Of a stretch of DNA of 64,000 nucleotides, positions 7,836 to 16,445 are shown in pieces. The notes beneath the pieces are model-generated. The model did not search any database, was not told the origin of the DNA, and worked only from the letters and a program-made list of their open reading frames with translations. This DNA comes from Cellulomonas sp. P24. Its GTDB lineage: Bacteria > Actinomycetota > Actinomycetes > Actinomycetales > Cellulomonadaceae. The stretch spans positions 2,232,001-2,296,000 of the forward strand of contig NZ_JAJDFX010000002.1 in assembly GCF_024704385.1 (NCBI RefSeq), given 5' to 3'. A program made the translations under genes and the position numbers. How positions within the stretch are numbered: the stretch's first letter is position 1; each line of letters starts with the position of its first letter.

Positions 7836-8881
7836 GACCGGGTCCCGTCGGGTGCGACGAGTGCCTGAGCTGTGCCGGACGCGCGGGGGATGCCGGACGT
7901 GCGGGGTTCACGGGAGGCGTCGGCCGTGCGGGACGTGTCGGAGGTGGCGGACGCGGGGGAGATGCGGGAGAAGTCGCCCCTTCGCGCCGGTACGACGGCC
8001 CGAGAGCCGACGATCGCGCGGAGCACGACCCACGCCTTGACCACCGTCGGGACCCTCACCCGTGTCCGCGCGATCTCGGACGCCGGCGTGCGGCGCAGCC
8101 GACGTGACAGCTCCGCGAACAGCCCGTGCGCGGCGCTCACGGCGCGCCGGCTGCTGCGAGGCAGGTGCGTGATCGCGCGCGCCGCAGCGGCCAGGTCCGC
8201 GTCGACCTCGTCGAGCAGGGCGTCGCGCTCGGCATCCGTGAGGTGCTCGACGTCGACCGCGGCCACGTAGGTGCGCCCGAGGACGTCGTGGTCGGCGGCG
8301 AGGTCGCGCAGGAAGTTGACCTTCTGGAACGCGGCACCGAGCCGCTGAGCGCCGGGTGCGAGCCGGGCATACGCGCCCGGGTCGTGCGGCTGACCCGCCA
8401 GGAACGCGCGCAGGCACATGAGACCGACGACCTCGGCCGACCCGTAGACGTACGCCGACAGGCTCTCCGCGTCGTGGCTGCTCACGTCGAGGTCGGCGCG
8501 CATCGACGCGAAGAACGGTCCGATCAGGTCCGGTCCGATCCGGCACGTGCGCGCCGTCTGCGCGAACGCGTGCACCACGAGGTTCGTGCTGCACCCGGCG
8601 CGCACGGCGTCGTAGGTCTCGGCCTCGAGCGCGTCGAGCTGTCGCGCCGTGCGGTCCGGGTCGACCGCGCTGAACGGGCCGTCGACGATCTCGTCGGCCA
8701 GGCGGACGAGGGCGTAGATGTTCTGCACCCGGGTGCGCACGGGTTCGTCGAGCAGGCGGCACGCGAGGCTGAACGACGTCGAGTAGCGGCGGATGACGAT
8801 CGCCGCGCTCGCGGCGGCCACGTCGTCGTACACGTCGCGCGCCCGGGTCGGCTCGTCGGCGGCGCGCTGGTCGAGGCTCAT
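7832..8881 (-). CDS. crtB: phytoene synthase
   Basis: The 349-residue enzyme condenses two geranylgeranyl diphosphates to phytoene. The two Asp-rich motifs are LADEIVDG (about residues 61-68) and NFLRDLAADHD (189-199), the Mg-diphosphate sites of trans-isoprenyl synthases. RRYSTSFSLA near the N terminus is also typical. The last 50 residues or so (SPASATSDTSRTADASREP...) are a low-complexity Ser/Arg/Thr tail not needed by the family. It overlaps crtE upstream and crtI downstream by 4 bases each. Confidence 0.93.
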   Translation of the reverse strand: MSLDQRAADEPTRARDVYDDVAAASAAIVIRRYSTSFSLACRLLDEPVRTRVQNIYALVRLADEIVDGPFSAVDPDRTARQLDALEAETYDAVRAGCSTNLVVHAFAQTARTCRIGPDLIGPFFASMRADLDVSSHDAESLSAYVYGSAEVVGLMCLRAFLAGQPHDPGAYARLAPGAQRLGAAFQKVNFLRDLAADHDVLGRTYVAAVDVEHLTDAERDALLDEVDADLAAAARAITHLPRSSRRAVSAAHGLFAELSRRLRRTPASEIARTRVRVPTVVKAWVVLRAIVGSRAVVPARRGDFSRISPASATSDTSRTADASREPRTSGIPRASGTAQALVAPDGTRS

Positions 8882-9909
8882 GCTGCTCTCCTGACGAACT
8901 CGTCGGTCATCGTCCCGACCCAGGCGGCGAAGTCGGCCGGGAGTCCGAGGTCGCTCGCGACGTCGAGCGCCGCGGTGAGGTAGCCGTCGGCGAGGTCCTC
9001 GACGACGTCGCGCGCACCGCAGGCGGTGAGCAGGCCGCGCACCACGTCGGCACGCGCCTCGTCGAGAGTCACGTCACCGATGAACGGCTCGATCTGCGGC
9101 CAGTCCGGGGTGCTCCGGGCGAAGGCGATCAGCGGTGTGGCCTTGCCCTCGCGGAGGTCCGTCAGGGCGCTCTTCCCCGTCGCGGCCTCATCGCCGAACA
9201 CGCCCTGCAGGTCGTCGAGCAGCTGGAACCCGATGCCGAGCAGGCGACCCAGCTCGCTGAGGCGGCCGACGGCCGGGTCCGGCGCACCGGCCAGGACGGC
9301 CCCCGCCTGCAGGGGAAGCTCGAACGAGTACACCGCGGTCTTGTGCTCCTCCATGGTCAGCACCGCACCGAGCGATACCGGCGACAGGCCCATGCCGAGG
9401 GTCACGTCGGCAAGCTCTCCGGCGGCGCTGACGTGCACCGCGTGGTCCAGCAGGTCGAGCAGACGGCGCGTGGTGGCGGGGTCCGCACCGCACAGCGCGA
9501 CCATGCGGACCGCTCCCGCGAGGGCGAGGTCCCCGGCGAGGATCCCGGCCGTCCGCCCGAGGGAGGTCGCGCGGTCGTCGTCGAGGCCGGCACGGGCGGC
9601 GCGTCGGGAGAAGCTGCCGGAGACGTTGAGCCGTCCGCGGCGGGTGTCGTCGCCGTCGATGACGTCGTCGTGCACGACGAAGGCCGTGTGCAGCAGCTCG
9701 ATCGCGGCGCCGACCATCCCGACCGGTGCGGGGTCCGTCCCGCCGAACGCACGGTGCGTGGCGGCGACGAGCGCAGGACGGAACCTCTTGCCGCCCTGCG
9801 CGGCCGCCTCGAGGCTCGTCCACAGACCGTGCAGCTCGGGTCCGACGGCCTCGGCGCGCCTGGTGCGGTCGGTGAAGTACGCCGCGAGCACCTCGTCGTG
9901 GTCGTTCAT
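8878..9909 (-). CDS. crtE: geranylgeranyl diphosphate synthase (polyprenyl synthetase)
   Basis: The 343-residue product has the substrate motif GGKRFRP (39-45), the first Asp-rich motif DDVIDGDDTRRG (81-92) and the second as LLDDLQGVFGD (230-240), followed by TGKSALTDLREGKATPL. It should extend dimethylallyl/farnesyl diphosphate to GGPP for CrtB. The ATG at 9909 is fixed by overlap with the idi stop. In related actinobacteria GGPP is also the ligand that releases the CrtR repressor, which makes the divergent MarR gene at 10576 a likely regulator. Confidence 0.93.
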   Translation of the reverse strand: MNDHDEVLAAYFTDRTRRAEAVGPELHGLWTSLEAAAQGGKRFRPALVAATHRAFGGTDPAPVGMVGAAIELLHTAFVVHDDVIDGDDTRRGRLNVSGSFSRRAARAGLDDDRATSLGRTAGILAGDLALAGAVRMVALCGADPATTRRLLDLLDHAVHVSAAGELADVTLGMGLSPVSLGAVLTMEEHKTAVYSFELPLQAGAVLAGAPDPAVGRLSELGRLLGIGFQLLDDLQGVFGDEAATGKSALTDLREGKATPLIAFARSTPDWPQIEPFIGDVTLDEARADVVRGLLTACGARDVVEDLADGYLTAALDVASDLGLPADFAAWVGTMTDEFVRRAA

Positions 9910-10499
9910 GACGCCACCCCCGCGGGCACGGACAGGACGGCGGTCGGGGTGAGCAGGCGGTCGCCGCCGGTGCGCACCTGCTCGACCATCCACGGGCTCA
10001 CGGCCCACGGGGCGGTCGCCACGAGCCCGGTCACCTCGTCCGGTCGGCACCAGCGCAGGTCCATCACCTCGTAGGGGTCCGGGTCGGGGTCCTCGTCGAT
10101 GCTCGCGACGAACACCGGGCACACCTCGTTCTCGACCGTGCCCGAGGCGTCGACCGCGCGGTACCGGAAGTCGGGGAGGACCAGGCGCAGCCCGTGCACC
10201 GTGACGCCGAGCTCGTGGCAGGCGTGCCGCTCGACGGCGTCCGTGACGCTCTCGCCCGGGCGCGGGTGGCCGCAGACGGCATTGGTCCACACCCCCGGCC
10301 AGGTCCGCTTGGTCAGGGCCCGGCGGGTGAGCAGGACGGCACCGTCGGGACGGACCAGGTAGCACGAGAAGGCCAGGTGCAGCGGGGTCGTCGTGGTGTG
10401 GACGGTCGAGCGGGCGGCGCGGCCGATCGGCGCCCCGTCGTCGTCGAGCAGGACGACGTCGTCCGCGGGCACGCTGTGCAGCAGGCGGAGGGTCTCCAT
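9906..10499 (-). CDS. idi: isopentenyl-diphosphate delta-isomerase, type 1 (Nudix fold)
   Basis: The 197-residue protein has the type 1 IDI pattern: LHLAFSCYLVRPDG, then TWPGVWTNAVCGHPRPGES with the catalytic Cys at about residue 76, and later ENEVCPVFVA with the metal/catalytic Glu. It interconverts IPP and DMAPP and so feeds both CrtE and the C5 additions made by CrtEb. It is the first gene of the seven-gene carotenoid operon; its promoter lies in the 76-bp gap facing the MarR gene. Confidence 0.92.
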   Translation of the reverse strand: METLRLLHSVPADDVVLLDDDGAPIGRAARSTVHTTTTPLHLAFSCYLVRPDGAVLLTRRALTKRTWPGVWTNAVCGHPRPGESVTDAVERHACHELGVTVHGLRLVLPDFRYRAVDASGTVENEVCPVFVASIDEDPDPDPYEVMDLRWCRPDEVTGLVATAPWAVSPWMVEQVRTGGDRLLTPTAVLSVPAGVAS

Positions 10500-10537
10500 C
10501 GTGCTCTCCTCGGGTGGTCCGGGTGTCGTGCATATCG

Positions 10538-10550
10538 CTAGCCTGGCTAG
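10538..10550. promoter_or_regulatory. probable operator in the divergent carotenoid/MarR gap
   Basis: CTAGCC-T-GGCTAG is a perfect 13-bp palindrome, followed by the repeated TAGTTA/ATAGTTA, in an AT-rich patch of an otherwise GC-rich gap. MarR proteins bind such palindromes, so this is a good site for autoregulation and control of the crt operon. Binding itself is inferred. Confidence 0.55.
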
Positions 10551-10575
10551 TTAATAGTTACGGTAGCATCTTGGT

Positions 10576-11223
10576 GTGTCGACGAACAGCACCCGGACGA
10601 ATCCCGCTCACGAACCCCCGACGGCGCGCCCGGCAGGGTCGGCAGGGTCGGGGCGGTCGGCTGAGGCCGAGCCGTCGGTCGGCTCGGGCTACTGGTACGA
10701 CGACCCGGCCGTCGCCGACGTCGTCGACCTCCTGCGCGCGGTGCGACGCTTCCGACGCGCCGACCAGGAGATGCGTCGACGCCTGAGCGCCGACATGGAC
10801 ATGAACGAGACCGACCTGCACGCGATCCAGCTCGTCATCGAGGCCGAGAGCCGCGGCGACCACCTCACGCCCCGTGAGCTCGCGCGGCACCTCGCCATCT
10901 CGTCGGCGTCCACGACCAAGCTGCTCGACCGGCTCACCGCGTCCGGTCACCTCGCGCGCGCACCCCACCCGTCCGACCGTCGGTCGCTGATCCTCGCGTC
11001 GACCCCGGCCGCGCACGCCGAGGTCCGCGACCGGCTCACCCGCATGCACGAGCGCATGGCGCAGATCGCCCGGTCCGTCCCGGTCTCGTCCCGCGCCGAC
11101 GTCGTCGCGTTCCTCGACGCCCTCGTCGCCGAGCTCGACCTCGAGGGCACCGGATCAGCGACCTCTCCGGCGGTCCGTCACACGCCAGCATCGAAGGTCC
11201 CGAGCAGTCCGTCCTCCGTCTGA
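10576..11223 (+). CDS. MarR family regulator, CrtR-like
   Basis: The 215-residue protein has a Pro/Ser-rich N terminus of about 40 residues and then a winged-helix domain: LTPRELARHLAISSASTTKLLDRLTASGHL (recognition helix) and the wing RAPHPSDRRSLI. This is classical MarR. It is divergent from idi-crtE-crtB, the same arrangement as crtR in Corynebacterium, where the repressor senses GGPP. The GTG start is only about 10-20 bases from a likely -10 element (TAGTTA or GGTAGCAT), so the transcript may be leaderless. A short disordered C-terminal tail is present. Confidence 0.85.
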   Translation: MSTNSTRTNPAHEPPTARPAGSAGSGRSAEAEPSVGSGYWYDDPAVADVVDLLRAVRRFRRADQEMRRRLSADMDMNETDLHAIQLVIEAESRGDHLTPRELARHLAISSASTTKLLDRLTASGHLARAPHPSDRRSLILASTPAAHAEVRDRLTRMHERMAQIARSVPVSSRADVVAFLDALVAELDLEGTGSATSPAVRHTPASKVPSSPSSV

Positions 11224-11265
11224 CTAGCCTGTCCCCAAGGCCCGCCTCCGACGAAGGAGCACCGC

Positions 11266-13338
11266 ATGGGAACGGCAACGACGCCGAGGATCCGCAACGT
11301 CGCCCTGGTGGGCCACAGCGGGAGCGGCAAGACCACGCTCACCGAGGCGCTGCTGCTCAGATCCGGGGTCCTGACGCGAGCGGGCCGGGTCGAGGAGGGC
11401 ACGACCGTCTCCGACCACGAGCCGGAGGAGATCGCCCGCGGCATCTCCCTGTCGCTCGCGATCGCACCGTTCGAGTGGACGGCGCCCGACGGCGAGACCT
11501 ACAAGATCAACCTGCTGGACACCCCCGGCTACGCCGACTTCGGCGGTGCGGTGGACGCCGCGCTCGCCGTGGCCGACGTCGCCGTGCTCGTGGTGAGCGC
11601 GGTCGACGGCGTCGAGGCCGGCACCGAGGTCGCATGGGAGCAGTGCGCCGCGCTCGGCATCCCGCGGATCGTCTTCGTGACCAAGGAGGACAAGGCCCGC
11701 GCGGACTTCCAGCGTGTGCTGGCCGAGCTCCGGGCGGCGTTCGGCTCCGGGATCGTCCCGCTCGAGCTCCCGCTCGGCGAGGCCGAGTCGCTGCACGGTG
11801 TCGCGGACGTCCTCTCCGACCAGGGGCTCGAGTACGACGCGACCGGCCACCACCATGACGAGGCGTTGTCGGCCGACGTGGCGGCGGTCGAGCACGACCT
11901 GCACGAGGAGATCGCCGAGGAGATCGTCTCCGGCGACGACGAGCAGCTCGAGCGCTACCTCTCGGGCGACGTGCCCTCGGCGACGGACCTCGAGCGCTCG
12001 CTCGCGCACGAGGTGCGTGACTGCCTCGAGTTCCCCGTCGTCCTCGGCTCGGCGATCAGCGGTGTCGGGGTCGACCGTCTCGCGGACTTCCTGTGCGAGC
12101 TCGCACCCTCGCCCGCGGACCGGCCCCGTGCCGTGACGATCGGCGACTCCGAGGTGCAGGTCGCGGCCGACCCCGCGGGTGACCCGCTCGTGTACGTCTT
12201 CCGCACGGTCGCCGACCCGTTCGTCGGGCAGGTCTCGCTGTTCAAGGTGCTCTCCGGGACGGTCTCCGCCGAGGACCACCTGGTCAACACGACGACCGGT
12301 ACCGCGGAGCGCGTGCACGGGCTCTTCACGTTGCGCGGCAAGGAGCACCTGCCCACCGACGCGGTCGTCGCGGGTGACCTCGCCGCCGTCGCCAAGCTCG
12401 CCGCCAGCCCGACCGGCTCGGCGCTCGCACGCACCGCGACGCCCGTGCGTGTCGTCGGCCCGGCCCCGCGTCCCACCCCGTTCGCGCTCGCGCTCCGGCC
12501 GCTCACCCAGTCCGACGACGACAAGCTCTCGGGTTCGCTCGCGCGGCTCGTCGCCGAGGACCCCACGCTCGCCGTCGACCGGACGGGCAGCCCCGGGGAG
12601 CCCGGGCAGACCGTCCTGCGCGGTGCGGGTGACATGCACCTCGCGGTGGCGCTCGAGCGGCTTGCGCGGAAGTTCGGCGTCAACGTCGCGACGGAGCCCG
12701 TCCGGATCGCCTACCGGGAGACCATCGCGCGAGCGACGCAGGCCGAGGGCAAGGTCAAGAAGCAGTCGGGTGGCCACGGCCAGTTCGCGGTCGCGCAGCT
12801 CAAGGTCGAGCCGACACCGCGAGGGTCCGGGTTCGAGTTCGTCGACAAGATCGTCGGCGGGTCCATCCCGCGGCACTACCTTCCGGCGGTCGAGCGGGGC
12901 ATCGTCGAGGCGATGGCGTCGGGTGGCCTGCACGGCTTCCCGGTCGTCGACGTCCGGGTCGAGTGCATCGACGGGAAGTTCCACGCCGTCGACTCCTCCG
13001 ACATGGCCTTCAAGACGGCTGCCGCTCACGGTCTCCGCGAGGCGCTCACCGCCGCCGGGACCGTCGTCCTGGAGCCGGTCTCCGCGGTGACGGTCACGGT
13101 GCCCGCCACCCTCCAGGGCGAGGTCCTGGGCGACCTCTCCTCGCGGCGCGGGCGCATCACCGGGACGAGCTCGCTTCCCGACGGCCGCAGCGCGATCACG
13201 GCGCTCGTCCCCGAGTCCGAGCTCAGCCGCTACGTCCTCGACCTCCGCTCCCTGACAGGTGGCCGCGGCGAGTTCGCCGCCGCCCACGACCACTACGAGC
13301 CCCTCCCCGACACCTCCACCCTCCCCACCCGCTCCTGA
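11266..13338 (+). CDS. fusA2: elongation factor G-like protein EF-G2
   Basis: The 690-residue translational GTPase has G1 as GHSGSGKT (16-23), G3 as DTPGYADF (from 85) and G4 as TKED (139-142) instead of the NKxD of canonical EF-G. The C-terminal EF-G domains IV and V follow (KKQSGGHGQFAVAQ; LQGEVLGDLSSRRGRI). The TKED change and a lone position away from the str operon fit the actinobacterial EF-G2 group, which is ribosome-associated but whose role is unsettled. AAGGAG lies 6 bases before the ATG. Confidence 0.9.
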   Translation: MGTATTPRIRNVALVGHSGSGKTTLTEALLLRSGVLTRAGRVEEGTTVSDHEPEEIARGISLSLAIAPFEWTAPDGETYKINLLDTPGYADFGGAVDAALAVADVAVLVVSAVDGVEAGTEVAWEQCAALGIPRIVFVTKEDKARADFQRVLAELRAAFGSGIVPLELPLGEAESLHGVADVLSDQGLEYDATGHHHDEALSADVAAVEHDLHEEIAEEIVSGDDEQLERYLSGDVPSATDLERSLAHEVRDCLEFPVVLGSAISGVGVDRLADFLCELAPSPADRPRAVTIGDSEVQVAADPAGDPLVYVFRTVADPFVGQVSLFKVLSGTVSAEDHLVNTTTGTAERVHGLFTLRGKEHLPTDAVVAGDLAAVAKLAASPTGSALARTATPVRVVGPAPRPTPFALALRPLTQSDDDKLSGSLARLVAEDPTLAVDRTGSPGEPGQTVLRGAGDMHLAVALERLARKFGVNVATEPVRIAYRETIARATQAEGKVKKQSGGHGQFAVAQLKVEPTPRGSGFEFVDKIVGGSIPRHYLPAVERGIVEAMASGGLHGFPVVDVRVECIDGKFHAVDSSDMAFKTAAAHGLREALTAAGTVVLEPVSAVTVTVPATLQGEVLGDLSSRRGRITGTSSLPDGRSAITALVPESELSRYVLDLRSLTGGRGEFAAAHDHYEPLPDTSTLPTRS

Positions 13339-13378
13339 CCCGACTGACCCCACCCCACCGCCCGCCCCACCCCCTCGC

Positions 13379-13446
13379 CGAGATCGCACACCCGCGCCGA
13401 GATCGTGACGTGGGACGTGCGATCTCGGCATGCGTGTGCGATCTCG
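13379..13446. repeat. GAGATCG palindromic element, copy 1
   Basis: Two 27-base arms (13379-13405 and 13420-13446) are reverse complements except for three positions, with a 14-base loop. Each arm holds two CGAGATCG cores. With copy 2 it fills the 259-bp gap between fusA2 and feoC, which are convergent. A terminator role is possible. Confidence 0.75.
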
Positions 13447-13519
13447 CGGGCCGGAGCGTGGCAGGCGGCCGACCTCTCGGAGCGCACGTCACCTGGCCAG
13501 CCGGCCGCTGACCCCTCGC

Positions 13520-13587
13520 CGAAATCGCACACGCATGTCGAGATCGTGAGTCCGGCCGTGCGATCTCGGCGCGGGTGTGCGATCTCG
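13520..13587. repeat. GAGATCG palindromic element, copy 2
   Basis: The arms 13520-13546 and 13561-13587 are near-complementary. Its right arm is the exact reverse complement of the left arm of copy 1, so the two copies look like a tandem pair in which the arm variants are exchanged. The loop begins TGAGTCCGG, a sequence seen in the arms of copies 3 and 5. Confidence 0.75.
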
Positions 13588-13597
13588 GCGTCCGGCG

Positions 13598-13885
13598 TCA
13601 GGGGGCGAGGGGGCAGCCGTGGCAGGTGGCGGGTCGGGTCGGGCCGGTGGGGCAGGACGACGTGCAGGTCCGGCCCGCGACGGTGACGAGGCCGAGCCGT
13701 TCGGCGTGGTCGAGGACGGAACAGACGAGGGGTTCGGGCAGGCCGAGACGCGCGGCGACCTGGGCCGGGGTGCCGCCACGCGCGGACGCCTCTGCGAGGA
13801 CCCGTGACCAGGCGCTCGGCTCGACGGGTGCTCCTGCGGCGGCTCCGTCGGGGCGTGTCGTGAGGGCGACGGAGGTCCTGGTCAC
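13598..13885 (-). CDS. feoC: FeoC-like regulator with cysteine cluster
   Basis: The 95-residue protein begins with GTG at 13885, overlapping the feoB stop (GTGA). A winged-helix-like part (GTPAQVAARLGLPEPLVCSVLDHAERLGLV) precedes a C-terminal cluster CTSSCPTGPTRPATCHGC. In FeoC proteins such a loop carries an Fe-S cluster and is thought to sense iron or oxygen and control FeoB activity or stability. The position after feoA-feoB supports this. Confidence 0.8.
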   Translation of the reverse strand: MTRTSVALTTRPDGAAAGAPVEPSAWSRVLAEASARGGTPAQVAARLGLPEPLVCSVLDHAERLGLVTVAGRTCTSSCPTGPTRPATCHGCPLAP

Positions 13886-15993
13886 AGCCGCGCCCCGATC
13901 TGGAAGACCAGCACCGCGAGCAGCCACGCCGTCACGAGCTGGGCGCTGACCGCGCCGAGGGTCGGCCGCCACCCGAACAGTCGGCGCTGCTCGGCGAGCG
14001 TCGCGACGCACGGCGTGTACGCGAGCACGAACACCATGAACGCCGCGGCCGCTGCCGCGCCGTGCCCGCCGGACGACGCCGCGAACGACTCGCGCAGGCG
14101 GTCGCCGAGGCTGCCGACCCGGGCGACGTCTCCGGGTTCCGCGACGGCGTACGACTGCGCGAACGAGCCGACCACGACCTCCTTCGCCACGAACCCGGTG
14201 ATCAGCGCCGCGGCCGCGTGATCGTTGCCGAACCCGGCAGGAGAGAGCACCGGGGCGATCGTCGACGCCACCCGCCCGTAGGCGCTGTCCGCGACCGGCA
14301 CGTCACCGACCGCGTGGTGACCGGCGACCGGGATCGCCATGAGCACCCACACGACGAGCATGGTCGCGACGATGATCCGGCCCGCCCCGGCGACGAACGC
14401 CCCCACGCGCGAGCGCACGGACAGCGCGAGGGGCCGCAGCCGCGGGCGCTGGTACGCCGGCAGGACGAGCACGAGCGGCTCGGGTCGCACGTCGCGGAAC
14501 GCCGTCCGCCTCAGCACCAGACCGCCGCCGAGCACCAGGGCGACGCTCGCGACGTACATCAGGAAGATCGCGGTGCCGGCGTACCCGGGGAAGAACGCGC
14601 CGGCGAGCAGCACGTAGACGGTCAGCCGCGCCGAGCAGGACGTCAGCGGGATGAGCAGCCCGGTGAGGAGGCGGTGGCGTGCGTTCGGGAGCGTGCGCGT
14701 CGCGGCGAGGGCCGGCAGGTTGCAGCCGAAGCCGACGACGAGCGGCAGCAGCGCGCGCCCGTCGAGACCGAGCGCCCGCATCGCACGGTCGGCGACGAAC
14801 GCCGCGCGGGCGAGGTAGCCGGAGTCCTCGAGCACGCCGAGCGCCAGGAACATGACGGCCATGACCGGCAGGAACGTCAGCACGGTGCCGACGCCCGCGA
14901 GGAGCCCGTCGACGAGGAGCCCGCGCAGCCACCCGTCGCCGAGCCCGACGAGCCCGAGCGCCCAGGTGACGGCGCCCTCGACGGGACCGTGCACGAGCCT
15001 GTCGATCAGGTTCACCAGGGGGGCGGCGAGCGTGGTGGTCAGCTCGAACAGGAGCCACACGACGCCGAGGAAGACGGGGATCCCGGCCCACGGGTGGAGG
15101 AGGAGGGCGTCGACCCGGTCGGAGAACGACGGCCGGGTCGACGGCGCACCCGGTCCGGGAACGACCGCGGCGCCCGCATCCGGTCCCGCGCCGACGTGCA
15201 CGCCGGGCCCTACGCGAACGCCACCCTCCGCACCGACCCCGACCCCGACGCGTGCGGCGACCTCCGCCGCGACGCGCTCGACCCAGGCGAACGTCACCTC
15301 GGCCCGAGCGAGCTCCGCCCCGAGGTCGACCGGGTCCGCCGACCCCCGGTCCGCTGCGGGCGGCAGGTCGCGCACGGGGCGCGGGTTCCGGGCGATCGCG
15401 TCGACGGCGTCGCCGAGGGCGACGAGCCCACCGTGCGACCGGTCGCGCGAGTCGAGGGGCACGACCGGCACGTCGAGGACGTCGGCGAGCACGGTCGCGA
15501 GCAGGTCCGGGGTCGCGGCTGCGGTCGGCGAGTCCGGGGTGACGACGTCGAGCATCGTGAGCCCGACGACGACGGGCGCCCCCGTCGCGGCGACCTGGGC
15601 GAGCAGGTAGAGCGACCGGGTCAGTGCGGTCGCGTCGAGGACGACGACGGCGACGCCGGCCCCGGGGGTGCTGGCGAGCTCGCGGACGGAGTCGGCGGTG
15701 ACCTGCTCGTCGGCCGATCGCGCGAGCAGGCTGTACGTCCCGGGCAGGTCGACGAGGGTGCGTGCGCGGGCCGTCGGGATTCCGGGTGTCGAGCCGGCCG
15801 TCTGCCACGTGCCGGTGGCGAGCTCGACGGTGGTGCCGGGGGCGTTCACGGTGCGCTGGCGGGCGCCGGTCAGGGCGTTGAACAGGGTGGACTTGCCGAC
15901 GTTCGGGGCACCGACGAGGAGGACCCTGCCGGACGTCGCGGCGGTGGCGACGGCGCTGCGGTCCGGTGCGGGGCCGGTCTCGTGGCAGCTCAC
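13882..15993 (-). CDS. feoB: ferrous iron transporter FeoB
   Basis: The 703-residue protein has an N-terminal small-GTPase domain: GAPNVGKST (28-36) and DLPGTYSL (82-89). This is followed by the polytopic membrane part with the two Gate/Nucleoside-recognition halves (LEDSGYLARAAFVADRAMRA; VVGFGCNLPALAATRTL). It imports Fe2+. The region between the GTPase and membrane parts, about residues 245-290, is a Gly/Val/Ala/Pro-rich low-complexity linker (VGVGVGAEGGVRVGPG) that replaces much of the usual helical linker. It overlaps feoA by 4 bases and feoC by 4 bases. Confidence 0.93.
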   Translation of the reverse strand: MSCHETGPAPDRSAVATAATSGRVLLVGAPNVGKSTLFNALTGARQRTVNAPGTTVELATGTWQTAGSTPGIPTARARTLVDLPGTYSLLARSADEQVTADSVRELASTPGAGVAVVVLDATALTRSLYLLAQVAATGAPVVVGLTMLDVVTPDSPTAAATPDLLATVLADVLDVPVVPLDSRDRSHGGLVALGDAVDAIARNPRPVRDLPPAADRGSADPVDLGAELARAEVTFAWVERVAAEVAARVGVGVGAEGGVRVGPGVHVGAGPDAGAAVVPGPGAPSTRPSFSDRVDALLLHPWAGIPVFLGVVWLLFELTTTLAAPLVNLIDRLVHGPVEGAVTWALGLVGLGDGWLRGLLVDGLLAGVGTVLTFLPVMAVMFLALGVLEDSGYLARAAFVADRAMRALGLDGRALLPLVVGFGCNLPALAATRTLPNARHRLLTGLLIPLTSCSARLTVYVLLAGAFFPGYAGTAIFLMYVASVALVLGGGLVLRRTAFRDVRPEPLVLVLPAYQRPRLRPLALSVRSRVGAFVAGAGRIIVATMLVVWVLMAIPVAGHHAVGDVPVADSAYGRVASTIAPVLSPAGFGNDHAAAALITGFVAKEVVVGSFAQSYAVAEPGDVARVGSLGDRLRESFAASSGGHGAAAAAAFMVFVLAYTPCVATLAEQRRLFGWRPTLGAVSAQLVTAWLLAVLVFQIGARL

Positions 15994-16283
15994 GGGCGGA
16001 GGGCCGCGGGCGCGTCGATCGGTCCGGTCGTGACGTGCTGCGGGGCGGTGGCCGTGCGCGCGTCGAGCAGCTCGACGTCGATCAGGTCGGCGGTGGTGGA
16101 GTCGATCGCGTAGCGGGACCCGGCAACGGCGACGACCCGGCCGCCGAAGGCTGCGTGCTGGGTCACGCGCGCGATCGCTCCAGGCCTCAGGCCCATCTCG
16201 TGCAGCCGGAGCGTGACGTCGTCGGACAGGCGGACGCCGGTCAGACGAACGTGCGTGCCCTCCGGAGCGTCCCGCAGCGTCAT
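15990..16283 (-). CDS. feoA: FeoA, SH3-like partner of FeoB
   Basis: The 97-residue protein is one FeoA domain (LTGVRLSDDVTLRLHEMGLRPG, then ARVTQHAAFGGRVVAVAGSR). FeoA is a cytosolic SH3-like protein thought to support FeoB transport. It starts the feoABC operon, directly downstream of an iron box. Confidence 0.88.
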   Translation of the reverse strand: MTLRDAPEGTHVRLTGVRLSDDVTLRLHEMGLRPGAIARVTQHAAFGGRVVAVAGSRYAIDSTTADLIDVELLDARTATAPQHVTTGPIDAPAALRP

Positions 16284-16301
16284 GACGCCAGCCTACTTAG
16301 T

Positions 16302-16316
16302 AGGTAAGCCTTACCT
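16302..16316. promoter_or_regulatory. DtxR/IdeR-type iron box
   Basis: AGGTAAG-C-CTTACCT is a perfect 15-bp palindrome within TTAGTAGGTAAGCCTTACCT, very close to the DtxR/IdeR consensus TTAGGTTAGCCTAACCTAA. It lies 19 bases upstream of the feoA start, so iron-loaded regulator should repress feoABC. Confidence 0.85.
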
Positions 16317-16445
16317 CATGACTTAGGGCCTAGATCGACTGCGCCCCGGGTGGGTGCGTCATGCGCCGTCGTGCGCGGCCCGGCATGCGAACCTGGGACC
16401 GCCGACGTCGGCCGACGGGCGGCGCCACCCGTGCCGAGGAGTGCC

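Noticed and set aside
11224-13431. Open frame of 735 codons opposite fusA2
   Set aside because: It mirrors the codon bias of a real GTPase gene on the other strand; its translation is Arg/Gly/Asp-rich without any motif. Long antisense frames are expected at this G+C.
13379-13587. CRISPR-like array
   Set aside because: The repeats are palindromes in inverted orientation with no regular spacers, and there are no cas genes.
14062-16113. Open frame of 683 codons opposite feoB
   Set aside because: Same reason; the feoB strand shows clear GTPase and transport motifs and coupled starts.
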